Shown: positions 45,196 through 54,807, numbered from the stretch's first letter. The stretch: 64,000 nt of DNA from Brevibacillus reuszeri (GCF_001187725.1 NZ_LGIQ01000009.1:748547-812546); one strand, 5' to 3'. Numbers and translations: made by a program. The notes: generated by a model from the sequence alone, not told the origin.

Positions 45196-45236
45196 AAAGG
45201 CTTTCTCCTCCGTTTTTCGCGAGAGAGAAAGCCTTT
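45196..45236 (+). terminator. Terminator after the cupin gene
   Basis: Stem AAAGGCTTTCTC / GAGAAAGCCTTT followed by TTTTA, 7 bases after the stop. The symmetric arms could also serve the convergent alcohol dehydrogenase operon. Confidence 0.85.
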
Positions 45237-45283
45237 TTTACGCGGAAAAAGCCGACAGCTGGGCCGGCCATCCCTTCCTGTTT

Positions 45284-46336
45284 TTATCTGAATTTCGTAA
45301 TGACGTTGAAGCCATAGGTTTGGAACGTGGTCATGTCATCCAATATTCCCGATACATCGTCCAAAGCGACCTGTTTGGTCACGAGCGATGCAGGGTTCAA
45401 TTTACCTTGGGCAATCAGAGTAAGCAGCCCATCATAAGCAGAATGCGGATTTCCGATGCTGCCAACGATCTCCAGCTCCATCGCTGTAATGGCATCGATA
45501 GGCAGATCAACCATTCCTCCCTCTTCTTTTGTTGTCAAACCGATTTGAACATGTCGACCGCCTTTACGCAGACTTAAAACGGAATTAAGAATCGTCTCGC
45601 GAATACCGAGGGCATCGATGGAAGCGTGTGCGCCTCCTTTTGTGATTTCCTTGATTGCTTCCACCACGTTTTCTTTTCGAGCGTTGATGACCGCAACTGC
45701 GCCTTCTTCTTTTGCTTTTACCAGCTTGGCGTCATCCACATCGACAGCGATGACCATTCCCCCTACAGCAGTCGCCACCTGAACGGCTGACAAACCGACT
45801 CCACCAGCACCATGTATCGCCAGCCAATTACCAGGCTGTACATTTCCCCGCAGTACACCGTGATAGCCAGTCATGTAACGGCAGCCAATCGCTGCAGCTG
45901 TCAGTGTATCCACTTCATCTGGCAAGCGAATCAGGTTAAAGTCTCCGTTTGGAACCTTCACATATTCGGCGTAGGCACCATCGTAGCTAAAACCAAAGAT
46001 CGCCAGATTATCGCATCGGTTGGAATGACCGCTCAGGCAATTCGAGCAATACGAGCAACCCTCATGGAACGGCGTTGTTACTCGATCACCCGGACGGAAA
46101 TTCTTCACGTCCTTGCCTACCTCTTCCACTACACCGCCCAATTCATGTCCCGGAATGATTGGCAATTGCGGGCTTAAGCCAATCCATGCCCAGTCCCCCA
46201 TCCATGCATGCCAGTCACTGCGACATACTCCGCAAGCCTCCACCTTTACAATCACATCATTTGGTCCAGGGGTTGGGTCTGGTACCTCTCCAATACGAAG
46301 TGGCATTCTATGCTCCATAATTTGTGCTGCTCTCAT
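45284..46336 (-). CDS. Zinc-dependent alcohol dehydrogenase (MDR family)
   Basis: The 350-residue protein has catalytic zinc ligands in ACGVCRSDWH and PGHELGG. The structural zinc cluster CSYCSNCLSGHSNRC and the NAD motif HGAGGVGLSAVQVA are also visible. GAAAGGAGG precedes the ATG. It follows the aldehyde dehydrogenase gene by 35 bases in one operon under a sigma-54 promoter with a divergent AcoR-like activator. The pair would oxidise an alcohol to an acid through the aldehyde, or run on a diol. Substrate not determined. Confidence 0.88.
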   Translation of the reverse strand: MRAAQIMEHRMPLRIGEVPDPTPGPNDVIVKVEACGVCRSDWHAWMGDWAWIGLSPQLPIIPGHELGGVVEEVGKDVKNFRPGDRVTTPFHEGCSYCSNCLSGHSNRCDNLAIFGFSYDGAYAEYVKVPNGDFNLIRLPDEVDTLTAAAIGCRYMTGYHGVLRGNVQPGNWLAIHGAGGVGLSAVQVATAVGGMVIAVDVDDAKLVKAKEEGAVAVINARKENVVEAIKEITKGGAHASIDALGIRETILNSVLSLRKGGRHVQIGLTTKEEGGMVDLPIDAITAMELEIVGSIGNPHSAYDGLLTLIAQGKLNPASLVTKQVALDDVSGILDDMTTFQTYGFNVITKFR

Positions 46337-46371
46337 TTATGCTCCTCCTTTCGTCATCCAAGCCTCTATGA

Positions 46372-47874
46372 TTAATCCAGATTGATCCAAACCGCTTTTA
46401 CCTGTGTATACAAATCTAATGCGTACGAGCCCATTTCCCGTCCGTATCCAGATTGCTTGTAGCCCCCAAAAGGAACGGCAGCGTCCAAGGCATTGTAGCA
46501 GTTTACCCAGACGGTTCCTGCCTCCAGCGCGTGTGCTACCCTATGCGCCTTTCGCAAATCCGTTGTCCACACACCTGCTGCAAGTCCATATTCTGTATCG
46601 TTCGCCCGGCGAATGACGTCAGCGATTTGTGCTTCGTCATCAAAAGGCATAGCTGCAACAACAGGTCCAAAAATCTCTTCCCGTGCAATCGTCATCCGAT
46701 CATTGACGTCGGCAAAAATGGTCGGTGGGACAAAATATCCGGCGCGATCAAGCGGTGAACCACCTGTGAGTGCAGTAGCTCCCTCCTCGTTACCTTTTTG
46801 CAAATAACCAGAGACACGCTCAAACTGCTCACTTGATACGAGCGGCCCGATTTCGGAAGACTCATCCAGCCCTGGTCCCTGCTTCATCTTGGCAGCAAAG
46901 CTAGTCATATCCGCCAGCACATTGTCGTACACCTTTTTATGTACAAACAAGCGTGAGCCCGCGCAGCAAACCTGCCCCTGATTGAAGAAGATGCCCATCA
47001 AAGCGCCTGGAATTGCTTTAGAAAAATCTGCATCCGGGAAAATGATATTAGGTGATTTGCCACCCAGTTCAAGCGATACCTTTTTCAGATTGCCGGCTGC
47101 CTGCTGCATGATCAGCTTCCCAACCTCGGTCGATCCGGTAAATGCGACCTTGCGAATGCGCGGATGATTTGTAATCGCAGCCCCCGCCGTTGGTCCATAC
47201 CCTGTGATGATATTGACCACACCTTCCGGGAAACCTGCCTGCTGAATCAGCTCAGCCAAGTAAATAGCCGATAGTGGTGTTTGCTCCGCGCTTTTCAGTA
47301 TGACAACGTTACCTGTAGCAAGTGCAGCTCCCAGTTTCCATGCAGCTAGCAGCAGAGGGAAGTTCCAAGGAATGATCTGTCCGACGACACCAATCGGCTC
47401 ATGGCGTGTGTATGTTAGCATATTTCTTCCTGCTGAGTTATTGATCACTTCTCCTGACAATTTCGTGGACCAGCCTGCAAAGTATCGGAAATGATCGATG
47501 GCAAGCGGTACATCTGCTGCACGAGCATGAGTCACTGGTTTACCGTTATCGATCGTCTCCAGTTGGGCTAATGCTTCGGCATGCTCTTCCATTAAATCTG
47601 CGAGCTTCCACAGCATTCGGCCACGCTCACTCGGGCTTACTTTTGCCCAGTCCCCATGAAACGCTCGCTCTGCTGCCTCTACTGCCCTGTCCACATCAGC
47701 AGCATCCGCTTCGTAAACGGTTGTAATCATTTCCCCGCTGGATGGGTCAATCGTTTCAAACGTTTTGCCAGAAAGCGATTCTACAAATTCCCCACCGATA
47801 AACAGCTTCTTCGGACCCTTCGCCAGGAAAGCCTCTACCCTGGGGTCCAATGCGATTTTTACCGTTTCTGCCAT
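46372..47874 (-). CDS. Aldehyde dehydrogenase (NAD-dependent)
   Basis: The 500-residue aldehyde dehydrogenase shows PWNFPLLLAAWKLGAALATGN, FTGSTEVG, the catalytic Glu in ELGGKSPNI and the catalytic Cys in NQGQVCCAGSR. It resembles the AldA/AcoD type found beside AcoR-like regulators. AGAGGAGG precedes the ATG. It is the first gene after the sigma-54 promoter at 47922-47937, with a 37-base leader. Together with the alcohol dehydrogenase it forms an inducible alcohol/aldehyde oxidation unit. Confidence 0.88.
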   Translation of the reverse strand: MAETVKIALDPRVEAFLAKGPKKLFIGGEFVESLSGKTFETIDPSSGEMITTVYEADAADVDRAVEAAERAFHGDWAKVSPSERGRMLWKLADLMEEHAEALAQLETIDNGKPVTHARAADVPLAIDHFRYFAGWSTKLSGEVINNSAGRNMLTYTRHEPIGVVGQIIPWNFPLLLAAWKLGAALATGNVVILKSAEQTPLSAIYLAELIQQAGFPEGVVNIITGYGPTAGAAITNHPRIRKVAFTGSTEVGKLIMQQAAGNLKKVSLELGGKSPNIIFPDADFSKAIPGALMGIFFNQGQVCCAGSRLFVHKKVYDNVLADMTSFAAKMKQGPGLDESSEIGPLVSSEQFERVSGYLQKGNEEGATALTGGSPLDRAGYFVPPTIFADVNDRMTIAREEIFGPVVAAMPFDDEAQIADVIRRANDTEYGLAAGVWTTDLRKAHRVAHALEAGTVWVNCYNALDAAVPFGGYKQSGYGREMGSYALDLYTQVKAVWINLD

Positions 47875-47921
47875 CCGATATCCTCCTCTACCTCATTCAT
47901 GTGCGTTCGCAATTTGATAGA

Positions 47922-47937
47922 AGCATGTTTTGTGCCA
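47922..47937 (-). promoter_or_regulatory. Sigma-54 promoter for the aldehyde/alcohol dehydrogenase operon
   Basis: The minus strand reads TGGCACAAAACATGCT with correct GG-GC spacing; the -12 box is ATGC rather than TTGC. Predicted start near 47911. Confidence 0.75.
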
Positions 47938-48020
47938 AGCATAAAACGCTTACAAACCGCCAATCTTGCTTACATCCATTGGTTCAAAATGAAACAGTTG
48001 CTCCATTACACGTGATACAA

Positions 48021-48051
48021 TTGATAGAATCTATGAAAGTTGTGGTACAAT
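48021..48051 (+). promoter_or_regulatory. Probable sigma-A promoter for the AcoR-like activator
   Basis: TTGATA (48021-48026) and an extended -10 TGGTACAAT (-10 hexamer 48046-48051) with a 19-base spacer. This suggests constitutive expression of the activator. The spacer is long, so confidence is limited. Confidence 0.45.
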
Positions 48052-48091
48052 ATTTTTAGAATTTTCCATTTTTTGACGAGGGGTGAAAACC

Positions 48092-49939
48092 TTGCTGGAG
48101 CCCACAAGTGTTTTTCTGCAAAAATCATGGGAACGCAGTCGAATGAATGGAGTAAATGCTTTAACCGCAAAAGATGCCATCCTGGAGCACTCTCAATTCA
48201 AGCAGTACCGCGAACAAAAGGAAGAGTTCATGAGAGAGATCTCTCCCACTATGGAGCATTTGGCTTATTGGCTAAAGTCTTCCTACTCAATCGTGATTAT
48301 CTGTGACACATCCGGATACATCTTGGAGAGCAAAGGAGACCCTTCGTTTTTAAAGGATACGGAAAAAATTCAAGTGCACCAAGGCGCTTGCTGGTCAGAG
48401 CAGGTTCGTGGCACTAATTCGGCTGGAACCGTCATCGTCGAAAAAAAGCCATTGGCAGTCGTCGGAAAAGAGCATTACTTAGAAGCGAATCACATGCTGT
48501 ACTGCGCTGCCTCCCCTATTTTTGACCCTTATGGTGAATTGCTCGCTGTCCTTGACTTCAGCGGACTTTCCGAAAAATATCATCCTTCTATGCTGGGAAT
48601 GGTAGATGCGATGGCTCGCAAGATCGAGGACTGGCTGCTCATTCACCGTCCAGAGCGTCAAGTAGTGCTTTCACTTTCCCCACAGCTGCACGGTGCACAT
48701 CGGGCGCTTGTTGCCGTCAATTCGGATGGCGTCGTAATCGGTGGCAATCGTGAAGCACAGATGCTGCTCCATCTGGACAAGCATGTACTCGGAACCACAT
48801 TACTATCTGAGCTTTTGACTGATATAGAGCCTTTGCTGCACAGGCCAACCGGTGCGGTGAGGTCGGATACGCTCGTTTTGCGCAACATAGAATCCGAGGA
48901 AAGCAAATGGCATGCTTCGGTTTTGCTTGATACTCGCCCACCTCAGACAGCCTGGAGTGCTGGATCGAAGGTAAAACAGAAGCCAATACGAGGGAACGCC
49001 TCTGCTCTTTATTCTTTTCATGACATATACGGCAACGACGAACCATTTTTGACGGCAATCCGTCTCGCCAAACGGGCTGCCATAACGGATTACACGATTA
49101 TGCTTTCAGGGGAAAGTGGAACGGGAAAAGATATCGTCAGTCAAGCAGTTCACCTGGCAAGTCCGAGAGCGAATAAGCCTTTTGTAGCGATTAACTGCGG
49201 GGCAATCCCGAAAAGTTTGCTGGAGAGTGAATTGTTTGGTTATGAGGCAGGAGCATTTACCGGGGCAAAGCAGTCAGGTCAGCCTGGGAAAATCGAACAA
49301 GCGCATCAAGGTACTCTGTTTCTCGATGAAATCGCAGAAATGCCGCTGGAGATGCAGGTCGCTCTCTTACGTGTGCTTCAAGATTTTACTGTCACTCGTA
49401 TTGGTGGAACCAGACCTACTCATGTAGATGTTCGGATCATCACGGCGACCCATACGGATTTGTGGAAAAAAGTGCAGGAGGGAAGTTTTCGTGCCGATCT
49501 TTTTTACCGGTTGCAAGGCGTGCATATCATCCTCCCCCCACTCCGGGAGCGCGCAGATCGTCTTCAGCTTGCACGATTGCTGCTAGCTGGTATTGAAACG
49601 GAATTAAACCAGGGACCTCTCTCGCTTTCAGCTGCAGCTGAGCAATTGATCGAGAATTATCCCTGGCCTGGCAATGTGCGGCAATTGTCTGCGGCACTGC
49701 GTGAAGCCGCTTTTCTATCCGAAAATGGGAGATTAGATATCAGCTGCTTTCCACCCTACATCCTGTCAAGCTACCATCAGCCACAGAAAGTGACGAGTGA
49801 GCTGGAGAAGCTCGAAAATGATGCTATCGTAGAAGTGTTGCTCAAGACGGGCGGAAATGTTTCGCAAACGGCACGACTGCTTGGGATTGGTCGCAGTACT
49901 GTTTATCGAAAAATCAAAAAATTATCGGGACCTATGTAG
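48092..49939 (+). CDS. AcoR-like sigma-54 dependent activator
   Basis: About 615 residues. An N-terminal GAF-like domain (about 65-190) carries the AcoR-type GACWSEQVRGTNSAGT motif. A PAS-like region follows (about 205-280), then an AAA+ module with Walker A GESGTGKD (about 340-347), GAFTGA (about 387-392) and LFLDEIAE, and a Fis-type HTH (GNVSQTARLLGIGRSTVYRKI). AcoR family members sense alcohols, aldehydes or acetoin and activate dehydrogenase operons. A TTG start at 48092 is preferred, 8 bases after GAGGGG; a GTG at 48083 overlaps that site. Divergent from the operon it should control. Its end overlaps the convergent thioesterase gene by 8 bases. Confidence 0.87.
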   Translation: MLEPTSVFLQKSWERSRMNGVNALTAKDAILEHSQFKQYREQKEEFMREISPTMEHLAYWLKSSYSIVIICDTSGYILESKGDPSFLKDTEKIQVHQGACWSEQVRGTNSAGTVIVEKKPLAVVGKEHYLEANHMLYCAASPIFDPYGELLAVLDFSGLSEKYHPSMLGMVDAMARKIEDWLLIHRPERQVVLSLSPQLHGAHRALVAVNSDGVVIGGNREAQMLLHLDKHVLGTTLLSELLTDIEPLLHRPTGAVRSDTLVLRNIESEESKWHASVLLDTRPPQTAWSAGSKVKQKPIRGNASALYSFHDIYGNDEPFLTAIRLAKRAAITDYTIMLSGESGTGKDIVSQAVHLASPRANKPFVAINCGAIPKSLLESELFGYEAGAFTGAKQSGQPGKIEQAHQGTLFLDEIAEMPLEMQVALLRVLQDFTVTRIGGTRPTHVDVRIITATHTDLWKKVQEGSFRADLFYRLQGVHIILPPLRERADRLQLARLLLAGIETELNQGPLSLSAAAEQLIENYPWPGNVRQLSAALREAAFLSENGRLDISCFPPYILSSYHQPQKVTSELEKLENDAIVEVLLKTGGNVSQTARLLGIGRSTVYRKIKKLSGPM

Positions 49940-50309
49940 CTGTTAGCAGGTTTCGTAAAGCATCTGGAACGCGTATTTTTTGCCCTGTCTCCCGACAAAT
50001 CGAGACGAACGTAACCTCCGCTTCCAAAACAGCCTCATCGTGTTGATTTTTAATCATTTGTTTAAGAACAAAGCTCGTATTTCCTACTTGGTGAACGATG
50101 GTGCTGATTCGCAGTCGATCACCCAAAAATGCCTCTTTTTTATAGTCCACGCGTAAATGAGCCACAAACGAAACAAAGCCTAAACGATTAAAATATTCAT
50201 ACCAAGTCTGCCGCGCTGCTTCAAGAAACTCCAAATACTTCACATTGTTTACATGACCACCGATCACTGCCTCCTCTTGGACGGTGAGCTCAAAATCGGA
50301 AAAAGTCAT
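49932..50309 (-). CDS. Acyl-CoA thioesterase, 4HBT hot-dog fold
   Basis: The 125-residue hot-dog-fold protein shows GHVNNVKYLEFLEAARQTWYEYF, where 4-hydroxybenzoyl-CoA thioesterase-like enzymes carry their catalytic region, then YKKEAFLGDRLRI and TFVSICRETGQKIRVP. It likely hydrolyses a short acyl-CoA. AAGGGAAGG precedes the ATG. Its last codons overlap the convergent activator gene. It follows the UbiD-family gene on the same strand, but a hairpin stands between them, so it is probably transcribed separately. Confidence 0.78.
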   Translation of the reverse strand: MTFSDFELTVQEEAVIGGHVNNVKYLEFLEAARQTWYEYFNRLGFVSFVAHLRVDYKKEAFLGDRLRISTIVHQVGNTSFVLKQMIKNQHDEAVLEAEVTFVSICRETGQKIRVPDALRNLLTAT

Positions 50310-50334
50310 CGCAGTCCTTCCCTTCTTTTTTGGT

Positions 50335-50376
50335 AAATCAAAACAACGGTCCAGAAAGTAACCGTTGTTTTGATTT
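50335..50376 (-). terminator. Hairpin terminator after the UbiD-family gene
   Basis: A perfect 16-bp inverted repeat (AAATCAAAACAACGGT / ACCGTTGTTTTGATTT) with a 10-base loop, 20 bases past the stop. The 3' arm itself is T-rich. Confidence 0.75.
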
Positions 50377-50395
50377 TGTGCAGTCAGCTAACCTG

Positions 50396-52225
50396 CTAGG
50401 ATATTGCGCCCAGGCTAGCCCCTTTTACAAACAAACGCTCGATGTTTTTCTCGACTGTCGGATCGGGAATGAGCGGTGGCGCTTGATGAGGCTTGACACG
50501 GGCATCAATAATCACATTATCACACGCCCAATGCTTGTTCTCATAATAGCTGTTCAGACCATAAATATCATGGGACGGATTGCTTCGTGTAAAGGTCGCC
50601 CACAAGAAGTTGTGAATCGTTGCGCTCAAAAACGAGCTGTCATCGCAGAGAATAATCAATGGGCAGGAAGGAATCGGGCCTCTCGCCTGAATCGCATCAG
50701 CCAAGCCCTTCATTTCCTTTTGCACACTCGTATAATCCGTAAAGGCTGGCGCTTGCATGGCGACCACACCTGGCATGATCAAGCGAGCGTTTCCGTACTC
50801 ACGCAATTCCTTCAGCTCATCTGGCACTTCTTTGCAAAGCTCTCGTTTCTGGTCTCCATAGGCTGCGAAAACAACCTTACTGCCGCTATTTAAACCCGTA
50901 CCGGAATAGTCCAATGTATCAATGGTTGTATTCGTATAGAAATGAATGTCGCGGTGTAAATCGATTCGCTCCAGAATGTATGTCATGAAATCCACTTCAT
51001 CATGAGTGGTGATTGGTCGGTCTTCTTCAGCCGTGATGAACAAATATTTCGCGAGACTGAGCTGACCCGTTCCCAAAATCCGGTTGGCGATCGTTAGCAT
51101 CTCCGTCGGCTGTTTTACCTTTTGATAAGGAGTATAACGCTCACTTCCGATGGCAAACAGCAATGGATGGACACCTGCTGCATCTACAGCATGCACTTCT
51201 TTTACCCCTGGAATTTCTTGCTTGATCGCATCTCCAGTCAGCTCGTGAATCAGCTGGCCAAAGGAAGTATCTTCTTGCGGCGGACGACCAACCACTGTAA
51301 ACGGCCAGATGGCATTTGGCTTCGCGTATACCTTTTTCACCTTCATCACTGGAAACGGATGTGTCAAGCTGTAGTACCCCAAATGATCGCCGAATGGTCC
51401 TTCTGGCTTCGTTTCTCCGGCATGAATTTCTCCTGTTATCACAAAGTCAGCATCATTACTGATACAATAGCCGTCTATATAGCTGTATTGAAAACGACGT
51501 CCCGACAGCAAGCCAGCAAACGTAATTTCACTCATTCCTTCTGGCAATGGCATAACTGCTGACAATGTATGTGCTGGAGGACCGCCTACAAAGCAGCTCA
51601 CTTTCAACGGTTGCCCCAGCTTGTTTGCTTTGTCCTGATGAACGCCGATTCCCCGATGGATTTGATAGTGCAAGCCGATTTCTTTGTTCATCTCGTAGTC
51701 ATTTCCGGTAAGCTGCACACGATACATTCCCAGATTGGAATTCATAATACCCGGCTTGTCCGGGTCTTCGGAATAAATCTGCGGCAAGGTGACAAAGGCC
51801 CCTCCATCCATCGGCCAGCTTTGGATCAAGGGCAAATCTGAGATGTTGATTTCTTGTGCCGCAACTGGTGTGCTAACAGACTTTTTGATCGGTAGAGCTT
51901 TCAATGCTGCAAAACCGCTCTCCATATTTTTAAAAGGATGCTTTAACGCCTTTACCGGATCATTGCGCAGGGCAATCACATTTTCAGCAGCTTGCCACGT
52001 GCTTCGGAATATAAATTTGCTGCGTTCAATCGTACCAAAAAGGTTGGACACGGCACGAAACTTCGAGCCTTTGACATTTTCAAAAAGCAAGGCAGGACCG
52101 CCCGCTTCATATACTTTTAAATGGATGGCGGCCATTTCCAGGTAAGGATCTACTTCCTCAGTAATCCGCACCAAATGTCCGTTTTTTTCCAAATCAATAA
52201 TGCATTCTTCTAACGTACCATACAT
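50396..52225 (-). CDS. UbiD-family (prenylated-FMN) decarboxylase
   Basis: The 609-residue UbiD-family protein shows SGRRFQYSYIDGYCISNDADFVITGEI, the acidic/catalytic segment ETKPEGPFGDHLGYYSL and FTVVGRPPQEDTSFGQLIHE. Such enzymes use prenylated FMN made by UbiX to (de)carboxylate aromatic or unsaturated acids. No UbiX gene is visible in this window. It is longer than E. coli UbiD (497) but matches the roughly 600-residue Bacillales form, possibly linked to menaquinone synthesis. The ATG at 52225 is 10 bases from AGGAG; a TTG at 52231 is an alternative. Confidence 0.8.
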   Translation of the reverse strand: MYGTLEECIIDLEKNGHLVRITEEVDPYLEMAAIHLKVYEAGGPALLFENVKGSKFRAVSNLFGTIERSKFIFRSTWQAAENVIALRNDPVKALKHPFKNMESGFAALKALPIKKSVSTPVAAQEINISDLPLIQSWPMDGGAFVTLPQIYSEDPDKPGIMNSNLGMYRVQLTGNDYEMNKEIGLHYQIHRGIGVHQDKANKLGQPLKVSCFVGGPPAHTLSAVMPLPEGMSEITFAGLLSGRRFQYSYIDGYCISNDADFVITGEIHAGETKPEGPFGDHLGYYSLTHPFPVMKVKKVYAKPNAIWPFTVVGRPPQEDTSFGQLIHELTGDAIKQEIPGVKEVHAVDAAGVHPLLFAIGSERYTPYQKVKQPTEMLTIANRILGTGQLSLAKYLFITAEEDRPITTHDEVDFMTYILERIDLHRDIHFYTNTTIDTLDYSGTGLNSGSKVVFAAYGDQKRELCKEVPDELKELREYGNARLIMPGVVAMQAPAFTDYTSVQKEMKGLADAIQARGPIPSCPLIILCDDSSFLSATIHNFLWATFTRSNPSHDIYGLNSYYENKHWACDNVIIDARVKPHQAPPLIPDPTVEKNIERLFVKGASLGAIS

Positions 52226-52357
52226 ATTCAAATGGCTCCTATCGCTAGATTCACGTCGCTAGCCGTATTTCTTTCATCATACATGATCGACATAGCAAAT
52301 ACACGCCAGCGATGAATAACGCTATCAGGCTTATGGCATGCTTGCTTAGATTGGACC

Positions 52358-53050
52358 CTATTTTTCTCCTGCCACGATTGCTAGCAGCTCGCCAAGCTCA
52401 TTAATCTCATAGGTTGGCAAAATGTCCGAATGGTTCTCCTTGTTCAACGGATTAAACCAGCATGTATCAATACCAAAACGATTACCCCCCTGAATATCGG
52501 AGGTCAACGAGTCACCAACCATCAGAACCTTTTTCTTGTCCGTCAGCCCCAGCTTGGAAAAGGCATATTCGAAAATTTCCCGATCAGGCTTTTTGAAGCC
52601 AACCTGTTCAGAAATAATCAGCTGTTCAAACGTATTGCACAGCGGGGAAGCTGCGATTCTCGCTGTTTGCACAGAGGTAAAACCATTCGTAATAATGACC
52701 AGCCGACAACCGGCGAGCTTGCTGCACAATTCTACTGCACCTGGAATGAGATGGACTTCTTTTCCCAGGTTCTCCAAATACGCTGTTCCAAAAGCATGGG
52801 CATCCATATCTGGCAGACTTGTCGCAAACAATCTTCTGAATCTCTCGACTCCCAGATCAGCGATTGTAATTCGTCCCTCTTCCAGATCTCTCCACAGCAC
52901 TTTACTGATTTCTTTGTATGGTCCGCGATAATCGGACAGCCCATGAGGCAGACCAAATGCTGTAAAAGTGTTATGCAGCGCATTTTCTTCGGTAATCGAA
53001 AAGTCCATTAATGTATCGTCAACATCGAATAAGATCACGTCGTATTTCAT
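52358..53050 (-). CDS. HAD-family phosphatase (YjjG/YfnB type)
   Basis: A HAD hydrolase of 230 residues. The nucleophile motif is ILFDVDDTLMDF at the start, motif II is VIITNGFTSVQ, the conserved lysine is in GFKKPDREIFEYA and motif IV is MVGDSLTSDIQGG. It is closest to the YjjG/YfnB noncanonical 5'-nucleotidases that clear abnormal pyrimidine nucleotides. TTGGAGG precedes the ATG. A single gene facing the same way as its neighbours, with no clear operon. Confidence 0.85.
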   Translation of the reverse strand: MKYDVILFDVDDTLMDFSITEENALHNTFTAFGLPHGLSDYRGPYKEISKVLWRDLEEGRITIADLGVERFRRLFATSLPDMDAHAFGTAYLENLGKEVHLIPGAVELCSKLAGCRLVIITNGFTSVQTARIAASPLCNTFEQLIISEQVGFKKPDREIFEYAFSKLGLTDKKKVLMVGDSLTSDIQGGNRFGIDTCWFNPLNKENHSDILPTYEINELGELLAIVAGEK

Positions 53051-53140
53051 AAAAACCTCCAAAAACATTGCTGATCAAGTTATTCCTGAATCGCTTTCTC
53101 TCTATCATATCAAAAACAATCACCTCACTAATACAAAAAA

Positions 53141-53166
53141 GCCCCGAAAAATGTATCTTTCGAGGC
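53141..53166 (-). terminator. Terminator of the hydantoin operon
   Basis: Stem GCCTCGAAA / TTTCGGGGC (one G-U) followed by TTTTTTG on the minus strand, about 120 bases beyond the second racemase. Confidence 0.75.
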
Positions 53167-53284
53167 AATCTCTCACAAATAGCAGGTAGATTATCATTCA
53201 TCCAATCGCTTTATTGCTGTGCTCACCCCTTATCGATGCAACGGACGAAAGCTGATTGTTTGGTTCGATTCACTTACCATCCCA

Positions 53285-54001
53285 TTATTTGTATAGCTTT
53301 TGAGTAGGAGGCATGTATGTCAAGCGGCTTTGTTTTACGTTCATTGCGATCAGGCTTTCCAGCATTTTGGCTGATGCAAAGGATGGATCGATCACTGGCA
53401 CGTCATACCCATGGTCTTTCAGCTTTTCATGCAGCGTGGTTGCAACACCCATCATTCCGGTGCAGCCCAAAACTAGTGCATGGGCTTTATCCTCTTGAAT
53501 AGCTCGTACCATTTCCTCAAACAGAGAATCCTCCATTTTCTTTTTATCAACCAGCTCCAAAACAGGAATATTCACATATCTGACAGATGCCAGCTTGGAA
53601 TGCAGTCCCAGCTTTTTGCTAATATTTTCAATCATGGGCACTACGTTTGGTAAAACCGTCACAACAGAGAATGACCGAGCGAGCAAGCTGGCATAGAGCA
53701 TGGATGCCTCGCCCGCGCCGACAACCGGGATATTAACCACTTCACGTGCTGGCTTGACTCCGGGGTCGCCAAAGCACAAGCTAATGATTCCATCGCAGCC
53801 CTCTTTTTCCCCTTCGATGGCTTTCTCTAGCAGATTGGGGACGCATAATGCCTCATCGTATTCGCCTTCTACAGACGCAGGACCGTAATCGAGATTACGC
53901 ACTTGGACCTCAACAGCATCCGAAACATAATGTTTGAACTCCTGGATCGCTTCTTCCACAAACACGTCTACCACAGTAGGTAAAATGACTCTGATTTTCA
54001 A
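53285..54001 (-). CDS. Asp/Glu/hydantoin racemase family protein, copy A
   Basis: The 238-residue protein belongs to the Asp/Glu/hydantoin racemase fold. The two catalytic cysteines are likely in GIISLCFGDPGV and VLGCTGMMGVA. It is highly similar along its length to copy B just upstream (for example DYGPASVEGEYDEALCVPN and VVGAGEASMLYA), a tandem duplication. A TTG start at 54001 is chosen: GGGGG lies 8 bases upstream and the protein then begins KIRVILP, as in copy B. An ATG six bases earlier is too close to the ribosome site. Last gene of the hydantoin operon; it probably racemises a 5-substituted hydantoin. Confidence 0.8.
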   Translation of the reverse strand: MKIRVILPTVVDVFVEEAIQEFKHYVSDAVEVQVRNLDYGPASVEGEYDEALCVPNLLEKAIEGEKEGCDGIISLCFGDPGVKPAREVVNIPVVGAGEASMLYASLLARSFSVVTVLPNVVPMIENISKKLGLHSKLASVRYVNIPVLELVDKKKMEDSLFEEMVRAIQEDKAHALVLGCTGMMGVATTLHEKLKDHGYDVPVIDPSFASAKMLESLIAMNVKQSRLTYMPPTQKLYK

Positions 54002-54078
54002 CTCCATTTCCCCCTTTTCCTCAAAAACGATGTCGTTTTGAAAAACTGGCGTCCCCTTGATTGCCTTCGAACCATTCC

Positions 54079-54807
54079 TTACCGCTCACGTTGCTTGTAC
54101 ATTTTTTTCGTCGGCGTCATATACGTCAAGCGACTTTGTTTGATGTTCATCGCGATCAGATTTTCCAAAAGCTTTGCTGCGGCAAAAGAAGGATCAATGA
54201 CAGGAACCTCGTATCCCCGTTCTTTGAGCTTTTCCTGGAGTATAGAAGCTACTCCCATCATTCCTGTGCACCCTAGGATGAGTGCATGGGCTTTATCTTG
54301 TTCGATCGCCAGCACCATTTCTTCCAGCAGGGAGGTTTCCATCTTTTCCTTATCGACCAATTCCAGAACAGGGATGTTGACATAGCGGATGGAATTCAAT
54401 TTCGAGTCCACACCGAGCATTTTGCTGACGTTTTCCACCATGGATACGACATTGGGTAAAACCGTCACGATCGAAAAAGATTTCGCCAAGAGCGTAGCAT
54501 AGAGCATGGACGCTTCACCCGCACCGACAATCGGGATATTTAACACTTCGCGTGCAGGTTTTACTGCAGGATCAGCACCACATAAGCTAATCACGCCATC
54601 ACAGCCATCTTTTTCTGCCTGAATCGCTTTTTCAAGCATGTTGGGAACACATAGTGCTTCGTCATACTCCCCCTCGACGGATGCAGGGCCATAGTCCAAA
54701 TGGCAAACTTCAATTTCGGTCGTCTCTGGGAAATAGTTTCTGAATTCTTGTTTGACTTCTTCATTAAAAATGTCTACAACGATCGGCAATAAGACTCTGA
54801 TTTTCAT
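54079..54807 (-). CDS. Asp/Glu/hydantoin racemase family protein, copy B
   Basis: The 242-residue paralog of copy A starts MKIRVLLPIVVDIF. Cysteines lie at the same places (GVISLCGADPAV and ILGCTGMMGVA). AGAGGG precedes the ATG at 54807. It sits 77 bases before copy A and about 98 bases after the HyuA gene. Copies A and B differ at the residue after the first cysteine (CFGDPG versus CGADPA), which might change substrate choice; this is speculation. Confidence 0.82.
   Translation of the reverse strand: MKIRVLLPIVVDIFNEEVKQEFRNYFPETTEIEVCHLDYGPASVEGEYDEALCVPNMLEKAIQAEKDGCDGVISLCGADPAVKPAREVLNIPIVGAGEASMLYATLLAKSFSIVTVLPNVVSMVENVSKMLGVDSKLNSIRYVNIPVLELVDKEKMETSLLEEMVLAIEQDKAHALILGCTGMMGVASILQEKLKERGYEVPVIDPSFAAAKLLENLIAMNIKQSRLTYMTPTKKMYKQRER

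Noticed and set aside
54017-54039. TCAAAA-CGA inverted repeat between the two racemase genes
   Set aside because: It covers the ribosome site region of the second racemase, is short and has no T-run; likely chance or minor mRNA structure.
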